Below are positions 1-11,573 of a stretch of 64,000 nt of DNA, piece after piece. Under the pieces are notes generated by a model. The model was given only the letters and a program-made list of their open reading frames with translations, was not told the origin of the DNA and ran no database searches. Each line of letters begins with the position of its first letter. Position 1 is the stretch's first letter. Origin of the DNA: Ceratothoa steindachneri (Eukaryota; Arthropoda; Malacostraca; Isopoda; Cymothoidae); NCBI GenBank assembly GCA_963969495.1, contig OZ018326.1, forward strand, positions 3,739,444-3,803,443, in the 5' to 3' direction. The position numbers were made by a program, and so were the translations under genes.

Positions 1-289
1 AGATCAGTATATTCTTATCTTTAATGCGGGAGACAACATACAAGGAAGGATCTTGTAAGAGTACTTACTTTATTTAGCTCTCCTAGGAACCTCGTTTGCA
101 AAGCAACTTAGCAGTATAATGAGACTGTGAATAAGAAGGAATTACCTACTGTCATACACAGAAAAAATTCTGCCTTTATAATGGGTCTGTATATGGTCAG
201 AGCCTCAATGCTGGATACTTAATTCACTCCTTAGATGGAGGCACTAGACGCTAGAAGGACTTAGGTTATGCAGATGGAAACCTTTGTGG

Positions 290-580
290 CACAAACGGCA
301 GCAAGACACAGGCGCAGTTGTAGAAAAACGGCCAGCACCAACGATCCTAGACTTGTGGACGCCCAGTTTCCCCAACTGCAGTTACTTAGATTATTTGGTG
401 TTTGGCGTTGTATATAAGTATGTCAAGAAGGCTGTTTAAAACACTTAGGATCACTCAAGGTTGTCATTGAAGATGAGATTTAATCCATTGACAAGGCCTC
501 TTTGATCACGAAATGCAGCCAGCTAAATTCTTGCCAGTGGAATATCACCAAAGGTGATGTCTTTTTGAATAGTTTTGTAA
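290..580 (+). pseudogene. Tc1/mariner (IS630-type) transposase C-terminal fragment
   Basis: On the + strand, short stretches resemble the end of an IS630/Tc1-type transposase: WTPSFPNCSYLDYLVFGVVY corresponds to the usual 'WP..SPDLNPLDY.VWG' block that precedes the catalytic acidic residue, and LGSLKVVIEDE follows in another frame as the usual helical tail. Stops and frame changes break it, and no terminal inverted repeats were identified. The similarity is from recognition of the family pattern only, so it could be a chance match of a degenerate region. Confidence 0.42.
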
Positions 581-599
581 CGGTACTCGTATATATCAT

Positions 600-3500
600 T
601 GTATTTTATTTCCAAATTCTAATAGGAGGATTATGATTCGTTTTCGACCGAAATTGTTTTTATACCGTAAACAATTGATATAGATTTACCTGAAACCCAT
701 TGTTTTTTTTGTAACAAAATTAAAAGAAATTTATGAACATTTTCATCTACAGCCTTAAAAGTTTGTAGATTAATAAATCTTTTTTTGACAGGCCATATCC
801 ACCTGGACTTCAGCAACTATGGAAATCAAACTATTTCTTTGGCTTTCTTCCATGGTTATGCTTAGATAGTATGTAGTAAGGCTTCAATCCTTTTCTACGG
901 CCGATTACCATCTATGCAATATTGTTTCATTAATTAATTTCTTAATAGTATTTTTCACCAAATCTTAATCTTTGGAATTATAATTGTTTACACGTTTACA
1001 TACTATTAAATTAATAGTCACCCCGAACTTTCTCCAATAATCTTACTTTTTTCCCTTAATTTCTTGTAACATTAATCACTATTTTTAGCCTTTAAATTAT
1101 TTAGTCTTTTCAGTATAGAAACATTTTCTCAGCAATATGAACTCCCTGCCCCACCGTTTCAAATATTTAAAGAGCAATATTTCGACACTTAACATTTTTT
1201 GGCCTTTAATTTCGGTCGGTTTCTTAAAAAATTTTAAGCGTATTTTGCCTCTGACATGAAGGAATCCCTTTCCTTGATTTTTATGAAAACAAATGTTCAC
1301 TGAGTGTGCGCGTACCAATGTGTCTGTGTGAGTGAATGTGCATGTAAAAAAGAACGAGTGAAAGCAAAGTAAGTCTTCTTCTACTGCGAATTTTTTTTTT
1401 CTCGGCTGATAGGAATTCTTCCTAGAATTAAAATCTACAAGCATCCCACATGATATTTTTGGTGATTTTAAAGCATGAAAGAGGGTCAAAAGATACATGG
1501 CAACTATAAATAGTGGGCTGAGACACATTACGCATTCCATAAGTCCATTAATTCTGACCATCTCTTACTGTTATTAGGCTTAAAATGCAGTATTTACTTT
1601 TGAAGTAGATATCAAGCAGGAATGATTTGCAGTTTTCATTCACTTTACTATTTGGAGAAAGATAAGTTTTATAACCCTACAAACCTATCAATTTAATTTA
1701 TAAGTATTTAAAATATATGAAACAATAAAGATTAAAAACTCTAAAGTTTGCTTCAGACTAACTGTCACTAGGTTTTTTCAATACTTTAGAATCGATACAT
1801 ACTTGTAGCGTATAATTTCTTCAAATCCAAGACAGCAGTTTTCAGAAAAGAAAGTATAAGAATATTAAATACATTACTCAAAAGATTAACTAATCCAAGC
1901 AAAGGCAATTGAGAAAACACAACCATAGACAGAAGTTGAGGAATTCACAATAACAAGCATGCATGCAGTTCCAAAATACACCCAGCAACTTCACATAATT
2001 ATACAGATTTCAATGCATAAGTTAGGGAAAAAGACAACATTATATATCGTTATATAAATTCACAATATACAATAGAAAAGTAAGGGTCTGGTGAGTATCG
2101 AGTTTGGTGAAGAAGCAAGCGTTAATTTTAAATATTAAGACCTTACTCAAAATGAGAATAGCGGGATTACTGATAGGAATTGGAATAGATGGTACAATAA
2201 TTAGTTAATTCGTAAAATAAACCCGAGGATTTATTGCATGACAGTTAACAAGTCTGTCAAAGCAAATATCAAATAAATAATTTAAAATTACAGACAACGC
2301 ACAAATGTAGAGCCAAATGAAAATTTGAAGACTAAAATAATAATCAATAGTTTTATAAATGTGAGAGCAATTTTGATTGAAGACTAAATAAATAGGTAGA
2401 TTGTAAAGAGTTTTATATCTAAGGCTGTTGTCAATCCAGATGACAGACTAAAAAGTAAATAAGAAGATAAGCGAAATTAGTTTAGAAAGTTTTACGAAAG
2501 CTTAGATATATCATCAGAAGCGACAATTTTCTATCAGAGGAACTTTTTTAATTCCTTCAAATGTAGGAAAAGATGTGGTTCATCTACAGGTATTGTTCTT
2601 ACCATATTTTGCAATTTTATTTGACCTCCATACATACAAATATTTTTTTTTATTTATTCTTTAAAAACTTTAGTTAGTTAAATTACTGATAAAGTCAACG
2701 TTGTCGAGTAATTGGTGCGAACCACGTCTTAGATATTTGATAAATCATTTTCAGACAAATGAAAATAAAATCCTACTTCATTATATTCAATTTGAAATAG
2801 TTTAGTAATTGGTTATGATAAATAAGTCGTCCTCATCTGAGCGTATTGTTAGAAACGATTTATTTTGAGGTATTGGCCCAGTTCTAACTTAAGGAAGTCA
2901 ATATTATAAAACGTGAATATTATAGATGGAAAAGAGAGAGAAAGGCAATTCCTCAGAGAATAGATGAGGAGACCAAGAAAAAGATCTTGGAACGAGATTG
3001 GAGGATGAAATTTGATTAATGACAAGAGTAATTTGGTAGACTTGAGAGCTATAATGTAATCAATAATACCCAATGCATAAGTGTTCTTCAATGGAATGAT
3101 ATAAACCAAGGTTTATATATGCAAAGCCAAAGACCAGAAGAATACTCATATTTATTTATCTAATATTTAATTTCAACCTTTCGTGCAAGAATCTCATCAT
3201 GAGGAAATGATGTAAAATGGGAAAGTAAAAACTAAGACACAAGAAGAAATAAAGTTTAAGGTTAACTTAAATAAAAAGGCAGAATTAAAGGTAAGTCAGT
3301 TAAAAGATAAATAAAAGAGACGATTTTGTGTTTAGAAAGTTAGTCAATTTTTAAGACGTTAGATGCAAAGGACTCATATACTTTAACATGTATGTAAGGG
3401 CAATATCTATCTGAACAACATTTCTCCAAAACCTAATTGAATAAATTAAATAGATAGAAACATATTGATAGCACTGTGTAACACAATTTTTGTCTTTAGG

Positions 3501-3850
3501 TAGCAACTGTTATTTTATATTTGCCTGTGTCTAGAATACATGAAAATCACTGTTATTTATTTCAAATTTTGCTTTTGTGTCCAAGATAATGATATTTATA
3601 TGAAATTAACCTATTCCATCTGTAAGAAAGTGGCGAATTTGAACTTTCATTTGCATAAAGTAGAAAAAAACATGATACAAAAATAGCATATATTTATTCT
3701 AGAATTACATAAGTGAGACAATTAAAGTATTATAAATGAGTAGTTTTCCGCGATTAACGCTCTTACTGTAAGTTACATCTAAGAATAAGCCCCCAAATAT
3801 AGTTTCTGATCAGATTTTCACTATACAATCTTTGATAGCACAATCAAACT
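600..3850. other. AT-rich DNA without a recognised gene
   Basis: No family was recognised on either strand. The longest open frame (1097-1561, minus, 154 codons) starts with a hydrophobic stretch but has biased, low-complexity composition and no recognisable domain; I regard it as non-coding. A shorter minus frame (2849-3109, 86 codons) is likewise hydrophobic and unconvincing. Confidence 0.5.
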
Positions 3851-3853
3851 TCA

Positions 3854-5451
3854 TTAGATCCCATAAAAGCGCTCGCCATGGTCCTCGGAGTACGCTCCCA
3901 TGTTTTCCTTAAATCTATCCAGATGAGCGTCAAGAATCTTGACTTTCAGGGACATCCTGCAACCCATTTTGCCATTGTTTCTCACCAAGTTCTCAAAAAG
4001 CTCTACATAGTTTTCGGCTTTGTGATTACCTAGCAATCCCAGAACCACTGCGATAAAACTGTCCTCCGCTGCTTTTTCCGTCCTAGTATGCTTCTTCGGA
4101 AACTCCTTGTACTCCAAGATCTTTTTTATTTGTGGAACGACGAAGACCCCGGCTTCCACCTTTGCCGCAGATATCTTAGGAAAGAAATCTTGGATATACT
4201 TGAAAGCTGCATACTCCATATCTAGAGCTCTGACGAATGGTTTCATAATGCTCAATTTGAATTGGAGAGGAGAAAACAGTTCTTTTCGCTTGTCCAATTT
4301 TATTTTTCCTCGCACTAAACTCGGTCTGCTATGGCCAATCCTGCTGATGGTAGTGTGCAACGGTCTCCTTGCCCTAACGAAGGCAAGGATAACAAGGAAA
4401 CCTAGTAAACCGCCTCGGAGACACATCAACAAGGCCACCCTTTTGAAGAATCCATAACCCCCTAACTGTACTTTTCATATTTGAAAGCATTTAGTAAGAT
4501 CTCGACAGTGCTCTATTCCTCTTTTAGCTAGACCGAGTGATCAAGGAGAAGAGATGGCTCCTGGACGAGCTGTCAATGAAGAGGCGCCACTCTATGGAAG
4601 TACACGCGATTCCGATTGCCGTAAATAGGCCGGTTTCATTATGACAAAAGCAAAGTTCATCTTGACGTGTCAAAGAGTCTCGAAAAACACTGGTGATGGT
4701 TTCTTTGACCTGATATTTGCACACTCTAATTTAACAAATCTCACTGCTTGAGTCTCGAAATTAAACGCTCGTCATTGGACTTTGTGAGACCAAGATTTCT
4801 GTGAAGGTCGTTGAAATCTTTTTGGTTTGGGTCATATGGGCTTCTTACCTGCGTTGCACCTCTGTAATCTGGATCAATCACTTCATCCTCTTCTAAACTG
4901 CTTTTCCTTTCCAAAACCTGCTGCTCTCTTTTTGCAGGAGTTGTACGCGGAACTCATAACTGTGTGGCACTGATGCAATATATGACGGATGGACTGGATA
5001 CATGACAACAGGCGTATTTTTGCCTGCTCTACGTTTGGAAGGGTTCACCATGCAGAAGAAAAAGTCACTCGAGTGGTCAGTTGGTTCCCTCTAAATTAGT
5101 GGAATTGAGAAATTTATAACTCTCTGTTTTCGTCTGTACCATATGGGAAAATATCAAAATGAAAACATAGGTATACATATAAAAATACTTTTCAGTTACT
5201 GTTATTAGAAATGTTAAATAAAACTATCCAAATAAATAAAACATATTATATTTATATATTTCCTTCCAAAGTGAAATGATGTGCCCAATGTTTTTCTTGA
5301 TCTCTGATTGGCCAGCCAAAATTTGCCTTTTAGGCCTAAAACATTTTAGCAGATCTCTCTCTAGAGAGTACTTTTTCGCTCTTGTCTTAATAAATTCGCC
5401 CCGGTCATTGCAAAATTCGTCTTTCGCATGCTTACATCCTCTTGATGCCAT
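3854..5451 (-). pseudogene. Decayed copy of a multicopy arthropod protein of unknown function
   Basis: Four blocks in the same order as a protein family that recurs as an uncharacterised, often multicopy protein in arthropod and some other invertebrate genomes. N-terminus at 5451: MASRGCKHAKDEFC then EFIKTRAKKYSL. Second block near 5060: FFFCMVNPSKRRAGKN. Third block at 4800-4530: DLHRNLGLTK, then DELCFCHNETGLF and IEWRLFIDSSSRS. Last block in a 194-codon frame (4438-3854): LFSPLQFKLSIMKPFVRAL, IKKILEYKEFPKK, LLGNHKAENYVELFENLV, CRMSLKVKILDAHLDRF, ending HGERFYGI where the family continues. Stops and frameshifts separate the blocks and the C-terminal end is missing, so this is a pseudogene. 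The cysteine pairs suggest a zinc-binding N-terminus. The high copy number of the family suggests a mobile-element origin, which is inference; I know of no assigned function. Confidence 0.72.
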
Positions 5452-5559
5452 GTGTGTCGAATGCTTCTATCAATGACGAATGACGATGTCTGCACTATGA
5501 CGGGAAAACTTAAAATGATCTGTTGAGTATAGATTCTTTGTATTTCTACAGTCATCTAC

Positions 5560-6530
5560 ATTGTCAGAATGTTCTAAAAATTCTTCAAACATATAAAACT
5601 TCTCGAGACTTCTAGAAAGTCCTACACTTTATTTTTCACCCAATTACTGTTAAATTATGTTGAATGTAAGAGACCTGCCATTGTTGTGCAGGTCGCAAAA
5701 AAACAGAAGATATGGGAAATGATAGGTATTACTACTGTATTACTGATTCTACAACTTTGAAAATATAGTATATCATGTTCATACGACAAATGAGGAAAAA
5801 TAGAACCCTTTGAAATTTTTTATATATATTTACTATTTACATCCAAATAATGTTATTTACCATAAATGGAATAATTTAACAATTCAATGTCCAAGCGACA
5901 AAAGCAAAGTTTGGGGATTAAAATTTACTTTTTTTATTTAATAGAGGAACAAACAATTGTAAAATAACACTTTTAACCCTAGGACAAGAAAAACGTGAAA
6001 TTTTGTTACACAGTGCAGTTAATAGGGGTATTTTATACGTTATTATTAAACGAAAAGTAGTGAAGTATAACTAATTATAGTATACATACAGGGATTTTAT
6101 GAAGGGTGATTCTGACAAACGAAACACTTTTTAAAATAATTCGATCGTAATTATTTTGATCAGTGCGCAAAGTACTATCAAAAAGTTTAGAAAGGTTAAT
6201 CATATATAATTTATAATTTTCATGACAAAGTTATACTTGCTATTGGATTCATCAATTACAAGCGGAGTGACTCTTTTTAGACCTAGTGAGGCAATTAATG
6301 TTTCTCTCTGTGTTAAAAACTTGAAATGGAATTGAGCACTTGGTCGCTTTTTCCTTATTTGTTGTCGCGCAAAACGAGATGTTTTTACGTTAATTTGGTT
6401 TCCACCAGCCTTAATAACTTGTGAGCAAAGTTGGTATCTTGTTTAAAATAAATGGATTAAAGCTTTTCAATTTGCTCATATGGCTACATAAATAATGAAG
6501 ATAGATCTCGGAAGGGAATAGTTGCTTAAA
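5560..6530. other. AT-rich spacer, nothing recognised
   Basis: No coding similarity or clear repeat structure seen on either strand between the decayed gene and the IS630-type element. Confidence 0.5.
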
Positions 6531-6534
6531 TATA

Positions 6535-6978
6535 CAGGGTGCCCCATAAAAAACAGGAAATTTAGATTTACATTTTTTAAACAATTAAAATTAACTAACT
6601 TATAACTTTTACAAATGGCCCTTAAAAGACCATATCTCTACTTAATGGATTCTGCCATGTGGGGCTTACTCTCCCATCAACTTCAATTGCAGAGGAAAGA
6701 GGTCGATCGTCACAGACTTACAAACCTTAAAAACTCTGTAGATGAAAGCTTGGAACAATATCCCACTTAGACACATCCAAAAGGCGACTGTTAATTGGCT
6801 AGACCGTCTACTTGGTTGGGCCGCTGCCCACGGAAAGCATTTTGGATCCCACATCTAACATTTGTGTGTTTGCTCTGTTTTAAAAATGTTTCTGTTAACA
6901 ACTGTTTTCTGTTCCCCCAAATTAAATAAACCGTACCAAATTTCCTGGTATTTTGTAGGGCTGTAGGGCACCCTCTAG
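6535..6978 (+). mobile_element. Internally deleted Tc1/mariner (IS630-type) element, 444 bp
   Basis: The ends form short imperfect inverted repeats: left CAGGGTGCCCCATAAAA, right (reverse complement) CTAGAGGGTGCCCTACA, each bordered by the dinucleotide TA (6533-6534 and 6979-6980), the target duplication typical of this superfamily. Inside, the + strand keeps a transposase tail: AWNNIPLRHIQKATVNWLDR then AAHGKHF, matching the conserved C-terminal helices of IS630-type transposases. The frame shifts upstream of this block, and the N-terminal DNA-binding and catalytic parts are absent. It is therefore a non-autonomous deletion derivative. Confidence 0.65.
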
Positions 6979-7159
6979 TATAAATATGAAAAATAGATGG
7001 GAAATAGTTAAAAGCATCAAATTTAAGGGAAGAAGATAAAGTAGCTGTTTGCAGTATAAAAAATTGAGAACGTGAATTGTGGTTTACTTGTAAGGAGATT
7101 TCTAGTTTGTTCCTGTGTATTTGCTGGCATATATACAAGTACGCTTAATATAATAAATA

Positions 7160-8091
7160 CGAGGGGCGGTCGATAAGTTTTGCGAATCGGTACGACAAAA
7201 CAAAGAAAGGGGGATAGCTGTTTGTGGGGGTGTTAGGACAAGTTATGACAAGTCAGGACCTGCAGCCGCACGCTCCTGATTCGTCTATTTAAGAAGCAGT
7301 TTCTGATCGCAGATTGTCAGTCGCAAATTTTTCAACAATGTAGAAGGTTGAGCAACGCGCAGTGGTCAAATTTTTGACCGGGAATGGCAAGAATGCAATA
7401 GAGATCCATGAACGCATAGTTGCAGTGTACACCGACACCGCCCCTTCCTATGCAACCATTGCTCGCTGGAATAGGGAGCTCCAGCATGGTCGTGATTCGG
7501 ATGAAGATGACTCCCGTCCAAGACGCCCGTCAGACGTGACCAACGAGTACAATGTAGCCCGTGTGGAGAGGATGATCCTCGAAAAGGGACGAGTGAGGGT
7601 CGAAGAAATCGAGCGAGAACTTGGAATATAACATAGAAGTGTTATCAACATTATCCATGATAATTTGACCATGACCATGGTCTGTGCCCGTTGGGTCTCT
7701 AGAAACCTCACATCACATGATCGACTTCAACGTCGTCAAAGTCCACAAGGCCAGAGTTGCACAAGCTGCCCTGCGCGAGTGAGGATTCAAGGAGCTCAAC
7801 CATCCCCCCTACATTCCAGATTTGGCCCCTAGCGACTACTTTTTATTCCACCAGCTTAAGGCTGTACTGCAAAGACGCCGGTTTGGGGACGATGAAGATG
7901 TCCAGCTCGCCTTCCACAAGTGGATTAAACAGCAGTCGCGAGATCTGTGGTTGTCGGGAATTCGAAGCCTCAGGGACAAGTGGCGCAAGTGCATTGAAGT
8001 CGAGGGTAGTTATATTGAAAAATAATAAAACACTTTTCCTCATATCTCGTTTACTTATATCCGAATTGCAAAACGTATTGACCGCCCCTCG
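7160..8091 (+). mobile_element. Mariner element with central deletion (copy 1)
   Basis: A 932 bp element with inverted ends CGAGGGGCGGTC and GACCGCCCCTCG, bordered by TA on both sides. It encodes, with breaks, a mariner transposase of the group often annotated as SETMAR-like. The paired-type DNA-binding half is readable: VVKFLTGNGKNAIEIHERI, APSYATIARWNRELQHGRD, RVERMILEKGRVRVEEIERE. The C-terminal half is also readable: VHKARVAQAAL, PDLAPSDYFLF, SGIRSLRDKWRKCIEVEGSY. The middle of the protein, with the first two catalytic aspartates, is missing: the sequence jumps from the HDRLQRR region straight to VHKARV, with a one-base frame change at the junction. Internal stops occur, and the initiator position reads TAG instead of ATG (7340). 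Intact relatives are about 1.3 kb, so 0.35-0.4 kb is deleted. Confidence 0.88.
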
Positions 8092-8130
8092 TATATTTAC
8101 ACAATGTGGCTCAAAGAAATAGTTTATTTA

Positions 8131-9477
8131 ATGGGATGCGGTATAAGTTCTTGCGGTTTTATCAAATTTATTCATTACCATTAACAATTTTAGAAAAACT
8201 TCATTTTTACTTGAAATCAATATGCAATTTAATCAATAATGTATTTTCCGTTGTTATTTACTACTTCTTCCCAAAGTTTAACTAGTTTTTCGATGCCTCT
8301 GAAAAAAAATCACTGGATTTTGACTCGAAGAATTCGTCTAACCAGGTTCTTAATTCCACATCAGTATGGAACAAAACGCCAAACCAATTGTTGGAGAGCG
8401 ATCGGAACAGATGGAAATCCGAATATGGAGGATGCGGCAGGATTTCCCAATAAGTCATTTGGATGGGGTATTTTGTCATATTGGCAATGTGAGGACGAGC
8501 ATTGTTGTGTTGAAGAAAGACTCCATAACGTCGATAAGGGCGCTTTCACGAATAGCTTCGGCGAGTCGATACATTTGTTGAACGTAGAGTTCTGCATTGA
8601 CGATCTCGTTGTTCGCAAGAAGCTCACAAATAATGATGCCTGCACGATCCCACCACACACAGAGCATCGTCTTTCGTGGATGAAGTCCTTGCTTTAAACG
8701 CGGAAGTGTTTTTTTATTGGGGCTAAGCCATTGTTTTCAATGCTTCATGTTGACATAAACACATCATTTTTCGTCGCTCGTGATGATGCCGTGAAGAAAT
8801 CTGTCCTTATATCCACGAGTAGCCTTGTGACGAGCAAGCAAACCTGCGGCAATCGTGGTGCGTTGAAGTTTGTTGCTTTTGCTCAAAGCTTGTGAAACCC
8901 ATGCCCCGAGTTTTTCGACTTTCCCCAGCAAATGAAGGTGATTCACTACAGTTTTCTGATCACGCAAAATTTTCCTGAAGAAGGTCGTTCAATCGATCTT
9001 TATCCAACTTAATGGGGCGACCAGAACGTTCTTCATCATTAGTATTAAAATAACCGTTTTTGAAAGGTGAAAACCACCATTGAGCTGTCCTTTCTGATAA
9101 AGCATTTTCTCCGTACCCAGCATAAATATCGTGACGAGCTTTGGTTGCGTTTGCATTGTTCCCGTCTCGATTGAAAATGAATAACAACAAGTGTCGAAAA
9201 TGCGCCTTTCTTTCAACTTGGCATTCCATTTTGAGGGTACAGAACAAAAATTAAATTAACACAACTTTTAAATGAACCGCAATGACTTATTACTCATCTT
9301 TAATGACGTAGCCTAAGCAAAAGCCTAATAGTCTACGCTGTTAAGAGACGTAGCCTAACCTTTGCAAATTTTGCTCTTCTTATTTATTATTGTTCTTAAT
9401 ATGTGCACAAATCACGTCAACAAAACTTAAATCAACACAACATAAAAAAAAACGCAAGAACTTATTCCTCAACCTAA
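8131..9477 (-). mobile_element. Full-length mariner (irritans-like) element
   Basis: About 1,347 bp. The ends are imperfect inverted repeats sharing ATAAGTTCTTGCG (left ATGGGATGCGGTATAAGTTC; right, reverse complement, TTAGGTTGAGGAATAAGTTC) and are bordered by TA at 8129-8130 and 9478-9479. The length matches a complete mariner. The transposase it carries on the minus strand is described separately. The element lies only 40 bp from the deleted mariner of a different subfamily. Confidence 0.85.
8228..9229 (-). pseudogene. Mariner transposase, frameshifted
   Basis: Reading the minus strand from MECQVERKAHFRHLLLF, the blocks of a mariner transposase follow in order but in several frames: HDIYAGYGENALSERTAQWW and RSGRPIKLDKDRLNDLLQEN (paired DNA-binding domain), VVNHLHLLGKVEKLGAWV and TIAAGLLARHK, ITSDEK (first catalytic D region), MLCVWWDRAGIIICELL (second), ELYVQQMYRL, and ILPHPPYSDFHLFRSLSNNW (third catalytic region; the normally conserved 'SPDLAPSD' is degraded). 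At least four frame changes and several stops rule out a functional product. The family cuts and pastes DNA at TA dinucleotides; here it is only a fossil. Confidence 0.85.
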
Positions 9478-9479
9478 TA

Positions 9480-10900
9480 TATAGATAAGTGACAAATTGA
9501 AGCCTGTGAGTGCCATAAAATTATGAATAATAGAATTCACTCTATCAAGTGAAGAATTGAGGAGTAAAATTTTAATAACATTAGGAAGAGAGAGAGAGAG
9601 AATGATCAAACTTTCCACTCACGCCGCCAAAATTATGTAGTTTGAGGAAAATATTTTGTTCTGCGTCAAGTGAGAACTTGGAATAGCATGGGTTTTTTTT
9701 TGTGCTTGATGCAATTGCCGAAATTTGAAGTGTCCATTACAAATTGAGTAATCCCTTTTTAATGAACGAGGTTTTTATGTAAAGTTTTAATTAATGGGAA
9801 GAAATATTTTCTTCAAATATTGCGCAGATCTTGGAAAATACTCGGATAATACTCGGATCATTGTGCTTTCTTAGAAACATATCGAAACACATATTTACCT
9901 CGACGAAATTTACCAAAAGTAAAATAATTCGAGCGGCGAATGGAGTGCATGTAGCGTTTCGTTGCTGTCTAAGATCCATCAATAACTCGAAGGACCACCA
10001 AAGAATCTGACGTTCTAGCAATAATATCTAGACCCATCATGTTGTTACCCAAAGAAGTTGCCCAAATTTCAATTCTCCCAGCCAAAGAAAGAGCCACGAC
10101 GCGGCGGAAATTCTCCGTGTCGAAGTCAGCTGAGGGTGAGATAACAGTATATTCCTATTCAGGTGTATCTACACTGTTAATGTTTGAAAGCAAGTATATA
10201 TAGCAAGTAAAAGAACAGAGACATGATGCTTGGTCTAAAGCTTCCTTCCCTTGCTCGGCCTCAATCAAGTGGTGGTGTAGTCACAAAAGTCTTATACCCA
10301 GGGAGAGTAGCATGGGGTATGCGCCAAGCATGGTCACCTCCTAAACATGTGGCAAACTGGGAACGGGAATAGACTAGCCTCCGTATCTGCTCTTCGTTGA
10401 CCCGGGGTCAGCCTTAATTCCGTTTAAGGTATATGCCATCCTGGAATCCTACCGGGGACAGAATCTACATAATAACCTGGTCATATAAGGCATTGAAATA
10501 TTCGATGAATTATTAAGGGGGTCTTGCACATTACTTAAATCTTTTCCTCACACTACCTTGATACTTGCAATGATTATGCGCCATTGAAATCTTCATTGTC
10601 TCTTTCTATCTCTCATTATTATTCACACACACACATGCAGAAATATAAAATAATAAATGTATTATAGTCGTTAATAAATGTTTGAAGTTTTGCTTGAAAT
10701 TAATTACTTTAACTTGGTTGTCTAATTCCCTGGAATAATTTTTCACTCATCTCTTTCTCTATTCATGTCCTACTCTTAATCCATGTCACTTTCTTCCTAC
10801 TCTATTCTATTTTATTACTTGAAGCAAATCTTTCCTCTGATCCACTGTTGTGTGCTATTAATAATTTGTTCTTGACTTATAGGTATTTCATATTTTTTTT
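9480..10900. other. Non-coding DNA upstream of the Ig exon, with simple repeats
   Basis: Contains a short (GA)n run near 9590-9601 and a short (CA)n run near 10624-10635. The 10080-10500 segment is less AT-rich than its surroundings and may be an old repeat, but I recognise no family. No open frame here resembles a further immunoglobulin exon. Confidence 0.45.
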
Positions 10901-10904
10901 CCAG

Positions 10905-11035
10905 ATGTCCCACATGTCACGCTCAAGCCAGGCCGCAACCTTGATTTATCAAATATTGAGGAAGGAGACGATGTCTATTTCGATTGCCACATCGAGGCAG
11001 TCCCTCCTGCTCACAAAGTCGTGTGGCTTTTAAAT
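10905..11035 (+). CDS. Ig-domain exon A of a sidestep-like receptor
   Basis: A 131 bp exon preceded by a polypyrimidine tract and CAG (acceptor ending 10904) and followed by GTAAG (donor from 11036). It begins in phase 1 and ends in phase 0, encoding the first half of an immunoglobulin domain: VPHVTLKPGRNLDL, IEEGDDVYFDCHIEA, HKVVWLLN. The first Ig cysteine (FDC) and the core tryptophan (VVW) are present, and 'EGDDVYFDC' with 'Y/HKVVW' is characteristic of arthropod sidestep-family receptors, cell-surface adhesion proteins that guide motor axons by binding Beat proteins. The domain probably corresponds to the third Ig domain, by comparison with family order (inference). The sequence is clean, with no stops, and stands out from the surrounding AT-rich intron. 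The upstream exon was not found. Confidence 0.85.
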
Positions 11036-11573
11036 GTAAGTCGATATTGTACACGAAACTATATTTTTATGAGAATCAAAGATTAGCGATATAGTAAGAT
11101 GGCATATGATATAACTTTAGTACATAAAATGTGTATAGTATCTAAATAAAGGCGTATTATAGTGGACACAAAAAGGGCAAAATTAAAGAGTATGAATTAT
11201 TGATCAATAATGTTAGATATATAATGTAGCAAATGGTCAATTTAAACTCATACTAAAAAATATGCGAATAAAGATATTTGGCTCAACCTTTTCACACTGA
11301 ATTCCATTATCAAACCACTTAAACAAATACTTAATAATTTACTGGAACATATTGCAGAGATAATGAAATAACTACAATATTAAAAATTTGAACATATATA
11401 TTTTAACTTATCTTTAAATTATACACATTAATTAACGAACATAAAACTGTGTTGGAGGCAATTATTTCCAATTTTCTCAATCTTACTGTGAGCAATTGAA
11501 TACAGAATTTGACCTTGCTTTTTTTAATCTTTCAGCCATCACAGTGTCTGTACATGTTTATAATCGGGATCTC

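Noticed and set aside
1097..1561. A 154-codon minus-strand frame with a hydrophobic start that resembles a signal peptide
   Set aside because: No recognisable domain, biased composition typical of AT-rich non-coding DNA, and no supporting splice or neighbouring coding signals.
4107..4457. A 116-codon + strand frame overlapping the decayed multicopy gene
   Set aside because: It is antisense to the minus-strand frame that carries the recognisable family motifs.
7448..7711. Open frames antisense to, or in other frames of, the mariner coding regions (also around 8282-8697 and 56180-56533)
   Set aside because: They are shadows of the mariner transposase reading; none has its own similarity.
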